In this document: positions 35,542 to 43,275 of the stretch, one piece after another
How positions within the stretch are numbered: the stretch's first letter is position 1
Layout: each line of letters starts with the position of its first letter
Assembly: GCA_023228865.1 (NCBI GenBank)
Contig: JALOAH010000034.1
Span: 1 to 43,275 of the forward strand
Reading direction: 5' to 3'
Length of the DNA stretch: 43,275 bases
From: Porticoccaceae bacterium
Lineage (GTDB): Bacteria > Pseudomonadota > Gammaproteobacteria > Pseudomonadales > Porticoccaceae
Made by a program: the position numbers and the translations under genes
Notes under the pieces: model-generated
The model's database searches: none
Told to the model about the DNA's origin: nothing
Seen by the model: only the letters and a program-made list of their open reading frames with translations

Positions 35542-35554
35542 TTGTTGTATACTA
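35542..35554 (+). promoter_or_regulatory. Putative promoter element upstream of the glutaminyl cyclase gene
   Basis: TTGTTGTATACTA, with -10 candidate TATACT at 35548-35553. The start point near 35560 gives a leader of about 33 bases. It is identical to 32153-32165. Confidence 0.4.
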
Positions 35555-35592
35555 CCAGTGACAAATACCTGCCTGATTTTCGTTAATGAAAA

Positions 35593-36453
35593 ATGCAAAA
35601 TCGAGATAAAACTGACCAGCAAGCCAGGGCGCTGACCCGCCAGCCCGTATTTTGGGCGAGAATCCTGTTGATGGTGATGGCTCTGCTGCTATCCGGCTGT
35701 TTGCCCCGGCCAGTAAGCGAAACCGGGTCCATCCCGATGGATCTGTCTGCGCAGATGACTTATGAAGTGGTGAGCTCCTACCCACATGATCCGGAGGCGT
35801 TTACCCAGGGATTGGTCTACCATGGGGGTTACCTGTACGAAAGCACCGGGCTGTACGGCGAATCATCGCTGCGCAAGGTCGCGCTGGAAACCGGGGAGGT
35901 ACTGCAGCGCGTGGAACTTCCCCCGCAGGTCTTCGGGGAAGGGCTAACCCTGTGGGAAGAGCGGTTATTACAGTTAACCTGGCGTGAGGGGCGCGGGTTT
36001 ATCCATGCGATTGAGGGTTTCGCCCCCCTGGGTGAATTCACCTATGCAACCGAGGGCTGGGGGCTGACTCATGACGGGGCGCAGCTTATTATGAGTGACG
36101 GCAGCCATCGCCTGTATTTTTTAGACCCGGAAAGCTATCACGTCATTGGAGCAGTCGAGGTTTTCGACCAGGATCAGCCTGTTGAGCGGCTTAATGAACT
36201 GGAATTTATCAACGGCGAGTTGTTTGCCAACATCTGGCAGACGGATTGGATCGCCCGCATCGACCCGCAGTCTGGTGTGGTTTTGGGCTGGATCGACCTG
36301 GCTGATATCCTGCCTGAGGTATTAATCACACCGGCCACAGACGTGTTGAACGGCATCGCCTACGACCCGCAGGGCAACCGCTTGTTTATCACCGGCAAAA
36401 ACTGGCCGCTGCTGTTTGAAATTCGCCTGGTGCCCCTTGATGAGTTAAATTGA
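35593..36453 (+). CDS. Glutaminyl-peptide cyclotransferase, lipoprotein
   Basis: A 286-aa bacterial/plant-type glutaminyl cyclase that converts N-terminal Gln to pyroglutamate. It is predicted to be exported and membrane-anchored: the hydrophobic segment ends in the lipobox LLSGC with Cys36. The beta-propeller catalytic domain carries YPHDPEAFTQGLVY, LYESTGLYGESSLRKV, FGEGLTLW, TYATEGWGLTHDG, LNELEFINGELFANIW and LNGIAYDPQGNRLFITGKNWP, the standard run of family motifs. The ATG at 35593 lacks a good ribosome site; no better in-frame start fits the signal peptide. The gene ends at a terminator shared with hsp20. Confidence 0.92.
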   Translation: MQNRDKTDQQARALTRQPVFWARILLMVMALLLSGCLPRPVSETGSIPMDLSAQMTYEVVSSYPHDPEAFTQGLVYHGGYLYESTGLYGESSLRKVALETGEVLQRVELPPQVFGEGLTLWEERLLQLTWREGRGFIHAIEGFAPLGEFTYATEGWGLTHDGAQLIMSDGSHRLYFLDPESYHVIGAVEVFDQDQPVERLNELEFINGELFANIWQTDWIARIDPQSGVVLGWIDLADILPEVLITPATDVLNGIAYDPQGNRLFITGKNWPLLFEIRLVPLDELN

Positions 36454-36457
36454 ATCA

Positions 36458-36483
36458 AAAATGGCCAGCGATCTGGCCATTTT
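36458..36483. terminator. Bidirectional terminator between the glutaminyl cyclase and hsp20 genes
   Basis: An 11-base stem (36458-36468 with 36473-36483) closes a CGAT loop. It has A's on one side and T's on the other, so it can end transcription from both convergent genes. Confidence 0.75.
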
Positions 36484-36503
36484 CTTTGATTCGGGTTCAC
36501 CCA

Positions 36504-36992
36504 TTATTTATTTTTTGATTTTCCTTCGATCACCTTCGATTTGCTCGCTCCCCCGATTTCAATCCGGCGGGGTTTAACTTCTTCTTTTTTGGGCAGGTGG
36601 ATCTGCAGGATGCCGTTTTCTGTTTCAGCCCGGATCTTATCCACGTTAACGGTGCCGGGCAAGGAAATCGTGCGAGAGAAGGTGCCAAAGCGGCGTTCTC
36701 GCAGGTGGTAATGGCCCTCTTCGCCGTCTTCACGCTCATCGCGAACTTCGCCTTTGATCGTCAGGTTATTGTCCGTATAGGTGATTTCGATGTTATCTGC
36801 ATCGATGCCTGCCACGTTGGCTTTAACAACGAACTCGTCCGGGTTTTCCACCATGTCCATAGGCATACACAGGCTCATCGGTTCTCCGTAGGTATACTCC
36901 CCGGTGTCGTAGACATTATCAAGCATACGCTCCAAAGCACGGTTCCAGCTCAGCATTTCTCGAAAGGGATCACGTCGTATTAAATTAGCCAT
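36504..36992 (-). CDS. Hsp20/alpha-crystallin small heat-shock protein
   Basis: A 162-aa ATP-independent holdase. The N-terminal region (RRDPFREMLSWNRALERMLD) is the usual amphipathic sHsp start. The alpha-crystallin domain (about 45-140) has MPMDMVENPDEFVVKANVAG, the GTFSRTISLP strand and the AETENGILQIHLPKKEE motif. A basic tail (KSKVIEGKSKNK) ends the protein and lacks a clear I-x-I. ATG 36992 is set by GGAGG eight bases upstream; the ATG at 37007 overlaps that site. It is monocistronic. Confidence 0.95.
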   Translation of the reverse strand: MANLIRRDPFREMLSWNRALERMLDNVYDTGEYTYGEPMSLCMPMDMVENPDEFVVKANVAGIDADNIEITYTDNNLTIKGEVRDEREDGEEGHYHLRERRFGTFSRTISLPGTVNVDKIRAETENGILQIHLPKKEEVKPRRIEIGGASKSKVIEGKSKNK

Positions 36993-37036
36993 TTTATCGT
37001 CCTCCATTAATATTGTTTTTATTGACTTACACCCAT

Positions 37037-37068
37037 AGTATAGGGAGGATCTGTTTGATTTGCGTCAA
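37037..37068 (-). promoter_or_regulatory. hsp20 promoter region with CRP/FNR-like box
   Basis: On the minus strand TTGACG (37068-37063) and TATACT (37042-37037) are 20 bases apart, a long spacer. The same region holds TTGAT-N4-GTCAA (37055-37068), one base from the FNR half-site pattern. It overlaps the -35, so it would repress if it is real. Confidence 0.3.
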
Positions 37069-37166
37069 AAGGGTATTAACAAAATCTAAAAGATTTGACC
37101 TCAAGGGCTGAACTTATCATTTTTTGCTGCTGGATCACCGCCCCTGATGGAGATGGGACTCCGAAT

Positions 37167-37931
37167 TCACTCAAGCGATGTCTTTTCAACCACCCAAAAG
37201 TGAGATAAACCAAAAATCCGCAGGGGCGTTTTTTCCAGCCATTGCAGGACGGCGCGCAGGCTCTTTCCAAAACGGGGATGCCGGGCAATGATATTGTCAT
37301 AGGCGCCGAAGATGATGGTGCGCTTGATCCAGCGTACCGGCAAACCGGAAAACAGGCGCGTGAGATCACGCCGGGTGTAAACATTGACGTGAGGCGCCAG
37401 CCGATCGCGCCAGGGACGCGGCAAGTAGTTAATTAGCGGGATATTCCCGAAATGATAAACCTCGCGCCAGTAAAACCCATGGGTCTCGAAAGGGTAGCCG
37501 CGGTTGGGGCAAAACAACACCAGGCGCCCCCCAGGTTTTAAGCTACGCAGGATCTCTTTGATGACAGCCCGGTCATCCTGGACGTGCTCCAGCACTTCGT
37601 GGCTCAATACCAGGTCAAAGCTCTCTGCACGCAAGGGCAGGTCCTCCCCCCGGGCGTTGACCAAGCGCTCGGCGTGGAGTTTGGCTTGCTGCAGGCGTTC
37701 AAACTCGATATCCAACCCTATGATATTTTCTGTGAATTCCCCCAGGCGAAACAAGTAGGTACCCACTCCGCAGCCATTCACCAGCACCGTCTTCTTCTCC
37801 CGTTCACCGGCGGCTTCCAGGATTAATGCCAGGCGACGCTGTTGACCGTCCCGCCAAACATAAGAAGGTTCGCCGCGCAGGGCTGCCTTGTCCAGGTTGC
37901 GCACAGAGGGTGGAATTTCTTGAGTGGACAT
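37167..37931 (-). CDS. Class I SAM-dependent methyltransferase
   Basis: A 254-aa methyltransferase with the Rossmann core. Motif I, VLVNGCGVGTYLF, lies near 49-61, GLDIEF follows motif II, and SHEVLEHV is the motif that puts it in the UbiE/Methyltransf_11 group. LKPGGRLVLF closes the core. The C-terminal 90 residues (YWREVYHFGNIPLINYLP...) resemble methyltransferases that act on glycans or lipid-linked sugars, but the substrate is unknown. The ATG at 37931 follows the histidine kinase stop by 3 bases with GGAG upstream, so it is co-transcribed with that gene. Confidence 0.88.
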   Translation of the reverse strand: MSTQEIPPSVRNLDKAALRGEPSYVWRDGQQRRLALILEAAGEREKKTVLVNGCGVGTYLFRLGEFTENIIGLDIEFERLQQAKLHAERLVNARGEDLPLRAESFDLVLSHEVLEHVQDDRAVIKEILRSLKPGGRLVLFCPNRGYPFETHGFYWREVYHFGNIPLINYLPRPWRDRLAPHVNVYTRRDLTRLFSGLPVRWIKRTIIFGAYDNIIARHPRFGKSLRAVLQWLEKTPLRIFGLSHFWVVEKTSLE

Positions 37932-37934
37932 CGA

Positions 37935-39644
37935 TCACTCCATAACCATCGGGTCGATATCGCGGGTGTGGGGCACCCAGGCCATGATGGTGGTACCATC
38001 GCCGGGCACAGTGGTGATATCCAGGTCTCCGCCAACATTACGGGCGCGAGTTTGCATGTTTGAAATCCCATGTCCCAGCGTTAGCTGAACCGCTTCAGGG
38101 TCAAAGCCGCGACCGTTATCGTGCACTTCCATCAGCACCCGATCGGATGTGGTCCAAACCGACACTTCCACCTTGCTGGCATTCGCGTGCTTGGCGATAT
38201 TCGCCAGCGCTTCCTGGCAGATGTGGAACAGGGCAATGGCCTGCGGATCCGGCAAGTTTTCCAACCCTTCAGAGGGACCGCTGAGAGATGTCTCAACCAG
38301 CGAATTAACCTGAAATTCCTTCACCAACCGCTGCAGTCCGTCCATCAGGTTCTCTTCATAGAGCTGGCGCGGACGCATATCCATGATGAAGGCGCGCAGG
38401 TCGCGAATCGTGCTGTTGAGGTCTTCGATGGATTGTTCAATGCGGGTGCGGACCTGGGCAGGCTCTTCCTCCAGCAGCAGACGGGCATGTTCAAGCGTCA
38501 GCCCCACCGCGTAGATGGATTGGATGACACCGTCGTGCAGGTCCATCCCAATGCGCTCACGCTCTTCGAGCACAGCCAGCCGACGTCCCTGGATATTCAG
38601 ACGGACGTTTTCAATCGTGGTCCCCACCCAGGAGGCGATTGATGAGAGCAATTGTCGATCGATATCCTCCAGCGGATCATCCCGAGTGAGGGCAATGCTG
38701 AGCACGCCCAGCACTTCACTGCGGCTGGTAAGTGGGAAACAAGCAATCTGTGCCAGCCCGGCATCCACGAGGGCCTGGTTCCTGAGGAAGGGGTCGTGCC
38801 GGTAGGGCAGACCCACAATAGAGGGATTGCCGCTGCGGGCTGTACGCCCGATCAGGCCTTCATTCAGGGTGAAGCGTGCCTGGTTCCAGATGGAATGGGT
38901 GGCATCACCCATGTGGATAGCCCGCGAAAGAAATTTTTGACCTTCCTGGTCTAAAAAGATTTCACCGATTTCCACATCGAAATAATTAATCACCCGGTTG
39001 AGTGCTGTTTTAAGCAGATCGTCCAGCTCGGTGATCGACGCCAGGGCTGAAGCCAGGTTATTGAGCAGCGCCAAATCCTGGATGCGGCGGGTGAGGGTGC
39101 GATCCCGTTCGCGCAGCTCATCGTAGGAGTGTGCGTTGGAGATTGCTACCGCGGCATAAGCAGCCAGGGTTTCGATCACGCGCTCATCATCCTGCGTGAA
39201 ACCGTCTCCGGAGATTTTATCGACCAGGTAGATTTGCCCCAGGTTGCGGCCGCCCAGGTAGATGGGTACGCCCAGCAGAGAAACAATCCTGGGCTCCTGT
39301 TCAGGGAATGCCACCAGTCCAAGATCGGTTTGAATATCCATCACACGTACCGGGTTGCTGGCGTCAGCAATTGCATTGATCAGGTTCATATTGATCGGTG
39401 GATGGGGTTGGGAAAAGACCTGTCCTTCATCGTTCCAGACCGAGATGAATTGCTCGAGATGCCCGCGCTCGGTACGGATGCCAATAGTCGCATAAGCAGC
39501 ATTGGCTTGCTCACAGGCGATGCGGGCGATGCGGTTCAACAGGGAATCAATCGAGATATCCTGCACCAGTTCCAGGCTCACCTGGTGTAAGGCTGCCAGC
39601 CTTTCTTCCAACTGTTCACAGGAGAGATCTGTTTTGATGACCAT
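37935..39644 (-). CDS. Soluble GAF-domain sensor histidine kinase (HisKA_3/NarL type)
   Basis: A 569-aa cytoplasmic kinase without membrane segments. Two GAF sensor domains (about 20-175 and 195-350) precede a dimerisation/phosphoacceptor helix pair with the HisKA_3 motif ERERIGMDLHDGVIQS; the phosphorylated residue is H370. An HATPase_c domain follows, with the N box LANIAKHANAS, DNGRGFD and GHGISNMQTRA. This class normally pairs with NarL/LuxR response regulators; none is nearby, so it is an orphan here. The signal sensed by the GAF domains is unknown. A TAAAAT lies nine bases before the ATG at 39644, so the leader may be only a few bases long. Confidence 0.92.
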   Translation of the reverse strand: MVIKTDLSCEQLEERLAALHQVSLELVQDISIDSLLNRIARIACEQANAAYATIGIRTERGHLEQFISVWNDEGQVFSQPHPPINMNLINAIADASNPVRVMDIQTDLGLVAFPEQEPRIVSLLGVPIYLGGRNLGQIYLVDKISGDGFTQDDERVIETLAAYAAVAISNAHSYDELRERDRTLTRRIQDLALLNNLASALASITELDDLLKTALNRVINYFDVEIGEIFLDQEGQKFLSRAIHMGDATHSIWNQARFTLNEGLIGRTARSGNPSIVGLPYRHDPFLRNQALVDAGLAQIACFPLTSRSEVLGVLSIALTRDDPLEDIDRQLLSSIASWVGTTIENVRLNIQGRRLAVLEERERIGMDLHDGVIQSIYAVGLTLEHARLLLEEEPAQVRTRIEQSIEDLNSTIRDLRAFIMDMRPRQLYEENLMDGLQRLVKEFQVNSLVETSLSGPSEGLENLPDPQAIALFHICQEALANIAKHANASKVEVSVWTTSDRVLMEVHDNGRGFDPEAVQLTLGHGISNMQTRARNVGGDLDITTVPGDGTTIMAWVPHTRDIDPMVME

Positions 39645-39769
39645 AGCGGGCTCATTTTACCCCAAAAGGGGGGCTGTGTTCTGAAAGCAGGCGAGAATCT
39701 GATAGCTTTTGGGAGCCCTTTGCCAGTATATTCCATTGAGTGAAATTATTTTTGATCCATTATCATTTC

Positions 39770-39778
39770 TGGTATGAT
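39770..39778 (+). promoter_or_regulatory. Extended -10 promoter of the mevalonate-pathway genes
   Basis: TGGTATGAT (TGn plus TATGAT). The start point near 39785 leaves about 29 bases before the ATG at 39814. Confidence 0.5.
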
Positions 39779-39813
39779 CATTTATGATACAACAAACCAT
39801 GGAGGTCGCGCAG

Positions 39814-41115
39814 ATGGCTGCAAACAGGGCACATGAAGAAAAATTTTACAACCTGAAACCTGCAGAACGCCTGGCACGCATAGCCGATCAGTACCAGCTT
39901 TCAGCAGAGGATGGGGCAGTATTGAGCGGAAAGCAGGGCCTTTCACTTGAATCTGCCGATCACATGATCGAAAATGTGATCGGCACCTTCAGCCTGCCTT
40001 TGGGAATAGCCCGTAACTTCCTGATCAACGGTCGCGAGGTTCCCGTGCCAATGGTCGTGGAAGAACCTTCCATCGTAGCTGGCGCTTCTTTTATGGCGAA
40101 ATTGGCGCGCGGCACGGGCGGTTTCTTTGCCCGCGCGGATGCAGCCGAGATGATCGGGCAAATCCAGGTTTTGGACCTGGACGACCCGTTTGCTGCCCGG
40201 TTGGCGCTGCTGGACAACAAAGAAATGCTGCTGGCAGAAGCTGCGCGGGTTGATCCCATGCTGATTAAACTGGGCGGCGGACCGCGTGACCTGGAGGTGA
40301 GGTTGATCCAGGATTCGCCCATCGGGGAATTTATGGTGGTGCACCTGGTGTACGATGTGGTGGACGCCATGGGCGCTAACGCGGTCAACACTGCCGTGGA
40401 ACGCCTGGCGCCGATTATCGAGCGCATCACCGGGGGCAGGGTCCTTCTACGCATTCTCAGCAACCTGGCTGATCGGCGTTTGGCGCGCGCCCGGGTGACC
40501 ATCGGCACCGCAGACCTGGCTTTTGGAGAGTTTAGCGGAGAAACCGTGCGCGATGGTATCGTCCAGGCCTGGGCGTTTGCTGCTGCCGACCCTTACCGTG
40601 CTGCGACGCATAACAAGGGCATTATGAATGGCATCGACTCGGTGCTGATTGCTACCGGGAACGATTGGCGCGCGGTGGAAGCCGGCGCGCACGCGTTTGC
40701 CGCCCGGGGTGGGCGCTATACCAGCCTTTCGACCTGGAGCCGGGGTGAGACCGGAAACCTGGAAGGGTCACTGGAGATGCCGATGGCCGTTGGCACGGTG
40801 GGCGGCGCCACCCGCGTTCACCCTGCGGCTCAGGCCTGCCTGCGCTTAATGGGAATTAAATCGGCTGCCGACCTGGCTGAGGTGCTGGTTTCGGTCGGCC
40901 TGGCGCAGAACCTGGCTGCTTTGCGGGCGCTGGCGACAGAGGGCATCCAGCGCGGGCACATGACCCTGCATGCACGCCAGGTAGCGGTTGCTGCCGGCGC
41001 ACAACCCGAACAGATCGATGCCCTGGTCGGACGCCTGGTTGCTGATAAAATCATCCGCATTGATCATGCGATAGCAATTTTAGAAGATTGGAATGGAGGA
41101 AACCGTGGACAATAA
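39814..41115 (+). CDS. mvaA: Hydroxymethylglutaryl-CoA reductase, degradative-type (class II)
   Basis: A 433-aa class II HMG-CoA reductase. The catalytic Glu is in [12 protein letters not shown], the Lys in [13 protein letters not shown], the Asp in [14 protein letters not shown] and the His in [15 protein letters not shown]: all four catalytic residues are present. [22 protein letters not shown] is a class II signature near the N-terminus. In this genetic context (HMG-CoA synthase next) it should run in the biosynthetic direction, making mevalonate for isoprenoids. The start ATG 39814 is chosen because GGAGG lies eight bases upstream; ATGs at 39784 and 39799 are in frame. The gene overlaps the next by 11 bases. 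Confidence 0.94.
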   Translation: MAANRAHEEKFYNLKPAERLARIADQYQLSAEDGAVLSGKQGLSLESADHMIENVIGTFSLPLGIARNFLINGREVPVPMVVEEPSIVAGASFMAKLARGTGGFFARADAAEMIGQIQVLDLDDPFAARLALLDNKEMLLAEAARVDPMLIKLGGGPRDLEVRLIQDSPIGEFMVVHLVYDVVDAMGANAVNTAVERLAPIIERITGGRVLLRILSNLADRRLARARVTIGTADLAFGEFSGETVRDGIVQAWAFAAADPYRAATHNKGIMNGIDSVLIATGNDWRAVEAGAHAFAARGGRYTSLSTWSRGETGNLEGSLEMPMAVGTVGGATRVHPAAQACLRLMGIKSAADLAEVLVSVGLAQNLAALRALATEGIQRGHMTLHARQVAVAAGAQPEQIDALVGRLVADKIIRIDHAIAILEDWNGGNRGQ

Positions 41116-42196
41116 TGATCATTTGGCAGAGCAGCAGGGGGGAGTGGCTCAAATCCCATCCCGCCCCGTTGGCATTGCCGGTTATGGAGTTTATATTCCG
41201 CGGTACCGATTGCCCGGCACCGAGGTCTCGCGAATCTGGCTTGGCGAGCCTTCGCCCGGCCCGGTTAAAGAGAAGGCGGTGGCGGGGCTCGACGAAGACG
41301 TTGTCACCATGTCGATTGAGGCCGCGCGCAATGCCCTGGCACGGGCGGCGATCGACCCCCAGGAACTGCGGGCTGTGTGGGTGGGTTCAGAATCTCACCC
41401 TTATGCGGTTAAACCCTCCGGCACGATCGTGGCAGAAGCGATTGGCGCACCGGTTCACATCCAGGCCGGGGATTTCGAGTTCGCTTGCAAGGCTGGAACA
41501 GAGGCGATGGCGGCTGCCATGGGTTTGGTTGGCTCGCACATGGCGGATTACGCTCTGGCGATCGGCATGGATACCGCCCAGGCTAAACCCGGTGACGCGC
41601 TGGAGTACACCGCTTCATCGGGTGGAGCGGCTTATATTATCGGTCCGGCTGAAAACGCCTTGGCGTCAATTGACGCCCATTATTCTTTCGCGACCGATAC
41701 ACCGGATTTCTGGCGGCGGGAACATCAAATCTACCCCGAACACGGTCAGCGCTTTACCGGTGAACCGGCTTATTTTAATCACATTATCTCAGCTTCGCGA
41801 ACCTTGCTGGATCAAATGGGTCTCACGGCAGCAGATTTCAAATATGCGGTCTTCCATCAACCCAACACGAAATTTCCCCAGCGGGTCAGCAAGCAGCTTG
41901 GCTTTACGCCGGAGCAGATCAAAGATGGGTTGCTCTCACCGGTGATTGGAAACACCTACGCCGGATCGGGCATGGTTGGGCTGTCCGCTGTACTGGATAT
42001 TGCTGAGCCGGGCGATCGCATCCTGATGACCACCTACGGCTCGGGCGCCGGGTCGGACGCCTTTGTGATCACCACCCAGGAAGCGCTATTGGAACGACGG
42101 AATGCCGCGCCCAGCACCCAGACTTATATTGCCCGCCGCACACAGATCGATTACGCCACCTATGCCCGCATGCGCGGGAAGATTGCCATGAGATGA
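41105..42196 (+). CDS. Hydroxymethylglutaryl-CoA synthase, archaeal type
   Basis: A 363-aa thiolase-superfamily enzyme that condenses acetyl-CoA with acetoacetyl-CoA to HMG-CoA. The short length and motifs ([27 protein letters not shown] with nucleophile C128, FHQPNTKFP with the catalytic His, [16 protein letters not shown]) are those of the archaeal UPF0219 form, not the MvaS form of Firmicutes. The acidic catalytic residue lies in [10 protein letters not shown]. The start is GTG 41105, five bases after GGAGG, which itself overlaps the ATG at 41093. It overlaps mvaA and precedes the thiolase-like gene by 7 bases, so the three are one operon. In archaea this enzyme forms a complex with a thiolase and a DUF35 protein. 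Confidence 0.93.
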   Translation: MDNNDHLAEQQGGVAQIPSRPVGIAGYGVYIPRYRLPGTEVSRIWLGEPSPGPVKEKAVAGLDEDVVTMSIEAARNALARAAIDPQELRAVWVGSESHPYAVKPSGTIVAEAIGAPVHIQAGDFEFACKAGTEAMAAAMGLVGSHMADYALAIGMDTAQAKPGDALEYTASSGGAAYIIGPAENALASIDAHYSFATDTPDFWRREHQIYPEHGQRFTGEPAYFNHIISASRTLLDQMGLTAADFKYAVFHQPNTKFPQRVSKQLGFTPEQIKDGLLSPVIGNTYAGSGMVGLSAVLDIAEPGDRILMTTYGSGAGSDAFVITTQEALLERRNAAPSTQTYIARRTQIDYATYARMRGKIAMR

Positions 42197-42203
42197 GGGT
42201 GCC

Positions 42204-43275
42204 ATGGATAAACGCCCATCAGATGTAATTGTGGCTGGCATCAGCCAGGCACCGGTTGGTGAGTTTTGGGATCAATCGATCCGCCAGTTAGGAATCGAAG
42301 CGATCCTTGATGCCCGCAAGGATGCAGGCGGGCTGGCACCCGAGGTGCTGTATGTCGGCAATATGCTGGCTGTCTCTGCCTCTCGCCAGGCAAACCTGGG
42401 CGCCCTGCTGGCTGAGAACGCCGGTCTGTGCGGGATTGAGGGGGTCACTGTGGAAGCAGCCGACGCCTCAGGCGGGGCAGCTTTGCGGCTGGCTTACCTG
42501 GCTGTGCGCTCAGGTGCTGTGAAAACAGCCATGGCGCTGGGCGTGGAAAAGTACACCGATGTGATTGGCGGGGCATCGGAAGCCATGCTTGCTCACATGC
42601 TGGATGCTGATTACGAAGCAGCTGAGGGATTGACCCCGGCCGGCCTGGCAGCGCTTTTATTTCAGCGTTACCTGCTTGAGTATGAGGTCGATCGCGACGC
42701 CCTGGCAGGCTTCCCAGAAACCGCCCATGCCAATGCGTCGGTCAATCCAAACGCCATGTTCAAGTATCAGATGCGCCCGGATGTTTATCATCAGGCTGTT
42801 GTTTCCGAGGGTTTTACGTTGTATGACGTGGCGCCCTATGCGGATGGGGCAGCGGCAGTGCTGCTCACCCGCGAGGATTGCCTGCCTGCGGGTTGGGACC
42901 AACCGCGTGTCAGGCTGATCGGATCCAGCCTGGTTACGGATACGCTTTCTATTCATGATCGCCATCAACCGCTGGTATGGGATGCAGCCCGTTTGAGCGT
43001 TGAACGCGCCTGCCGTGCAGCAGGAATCATGCCCCGGGATGTGGATTTTTTTGAAGTCCATGACGCCACCACCCTGCATACTGTCCTTTCACTCGAGGCA
43101 GCGGGGTTTGCTTCGCAGGGACAGGGTTGGATGCTGGGCAAGCCTGAGACGATCGGACTGGGCGGTCAGATCCCGATAACCACCTTCGGCGGCTTGAAGG
43201 CACGCGGAAATCCGATCGGTGCAGCCGGGGTCTACCAGGCGGTGGAAGCCACGCTGCAATTGCGCGGGCAGGCGG
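42204..43275 (+). CDS. Thiolase-fold protein with substituted catalytic residues (partial, runs off the window)
   Basis: The first 357 codons of an SCP2/archaeal-type thiolase, with the end outside the window. The fold is clear: VEAADASGGAALRLAYLAV, GVEKYTDV, FFEVHDATTLHTVLSLEA and TTFGGLKARGNPIGAAGVYQ. Thiolases of the archaeal mevalonate cluster have Cys in the CASGG motif and His in the GHP motif. Here residue 87 is Asp (codon GAC, 42462-42464) and residue 336 is Asn (AAT, 43209-43211), so standard thiolase chemistry is not possible. The gene starts 7 bases after the HMG-CoA synthase stop. It may be a structural or channelling subunit, or have another activity, like the Cys-less thiolase-fold aldolase Ltp2. 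The remaining catalytic Cys region cannot be seen. Confidence 0.9.
   Translation, partial: MDKRPSDVIVAGISQAPVGEFWDQSIRQLGIEAILDARKDAGGLAPEVLYVGNMLAVSASRQANLGALLAENAGLCGIEGVTVEAADASGGAALRLAYLAVRSGAVKTAMALGVEKYTDVIGGASEAMLAHMLDADYEAAEGLTPAGLAALLFQRYLLEYEVDRDALAGFPETAHANASVNPNAMFKYQMRPDVYHQAVVSEGFTLYDVAPYADGAAAVLLTREDCLPAGWDQPRVRLIGSSLVTDTLSIHDRHQPLVWDAARLSVERACRAAGIMPRDVDFFEVHDATTLHTVLSLEAAGFASQGQGWMLGKPETIGLGGQIPITTFGGLKARGNPIGAAGVYQAVEATLQLRGQA

Larger units (their letters stand above)
35282..35592. other. Gene-free interval with repeats between the OsmC and glutaminyl cyclase genes
   Basis: About 310 bases. It contains, in order, the heptamer array, a palindromic element (35363-35423) and the TTGTTGTATACTA promoter-like element (35542-35554). 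An open frame across 35361-35561 has no ribosome site or family feature and is not called. Confidence 0.6.

Noticed and set aside
35361..35561. Open frame of 66 codons in the interval before the glutaminyl cyclase gene
   Set aside because: It begins inside a palindromic repeat, has no ribosome site, and resembles no family.
37077..37095. Terminator-like AAATCT-AAA-AGATTT repeat near the end of the methyltransferase gene
   Set aside because: The stem is only six A/T-rich pairs and there is no U-run, so it is too weak to call.
41088..41945. Open frame of 285 codons on the plus strand
   Set aside because: It lies within the HMG-CoA synthase gene in another frame, is rich in Arg, Trp and Pro as expected of a shifted GC-rich gene, and has no family motif.

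Overview
This is a 43 kb stretch of a bacterial chromosome with about 35 genes, mostly housekeeping and central metabolism. There are no insertion sequences, no phage genes, no CRISPR array and no rRNA. The gene mix best fits an anaerobic member of the Chloroflexota (Anaerolineae-like): a bacterial gene background combined with a mevalonate-pathway cluster that carries an archaeal-type HMG-CoA synthase, a ferredoxin-dependent 2-oxoacid oxidoreductase, a CpXC-domain protein, FHA/winged-helix and GAF/HisKA_3 signalling proteins, and lipoproteins but no visible LPS genes. This assignment is inferred from family content, not from a marker-gene comparison.

Layout. 1-8.8 kb: the start of a UPF0173 metallo-hydrolase (runs off the left edge), a Cys/Met-metabolism PLP enzyme, an ATP-cone/uridine-kinase-like gene broken by a one-base frameshift, an Asp-box lipoprotein, a membrane zinc-ribbon protein, a CpXC protein, an FHA/winged-helix regulator and a GNAT acetyltransferase. 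8.9-14.6 kb (+ strand): clpC, radA, a DUF6391-like membrane protein and holA. 14.9-17.6 kb (- strand): a four-gene 2-oxoacid:ferredoxin oxidoreductase operon (delta, alpha, beta, gamma) ended by a hairpin terminator. 17.8-25.7 kb: a putative HExxH metallopeptidase, a thiolase, htpG, a DUF368 membrane protein, an M20 peptidase, and a uridine kinase overlapping a DedA/VTT membrane protein. 25.7-28.8 kb: folD, dtd, an RNase D/HRDC nuclease and a truncated metallo-beta-lactamase gene. 28.9 kb: tRNA-Ser(CGA). 29.4-36.5 kb (+ strand): alpha-glucan phosphorylase, UPF0316, a large HerA-like ATPase, an OsmC protein and a glutaminyl cyclase lipoprotein, separated by clear terminators. 36.5-39.6 kb (- strand): Hsp20, a methyltransferase and an orphan histidine kinase. 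39.8 kb to the right edge: class II HMG-CoA reductase, archaeal-type HMG-CoA synthase and a thiolase-fold protein that runs off the window.

The most unusual item is the last gene. It sits where archaeal-type clusters encode acetoacetyl-CoA thiolase, yet the nucleophilic Cys position is Asp (residue 87) and the conserved His of the GHP motif is Asn (residue 336). It therefore cannot be an ordinary thiolase. Other points of interest are degenerate heptanucleotide arrays placed exactly at gene 3' ends, two genes whose -10 box lies 6 bases before the ATG (probable leaderless mRNAs), an M20 peptidase whose best start codon is ATA, a metallo-hydrolase cut short just before a tRNA gene, and DUF368 and DedA/VTT membrane proteins only 1.5 kb apart.
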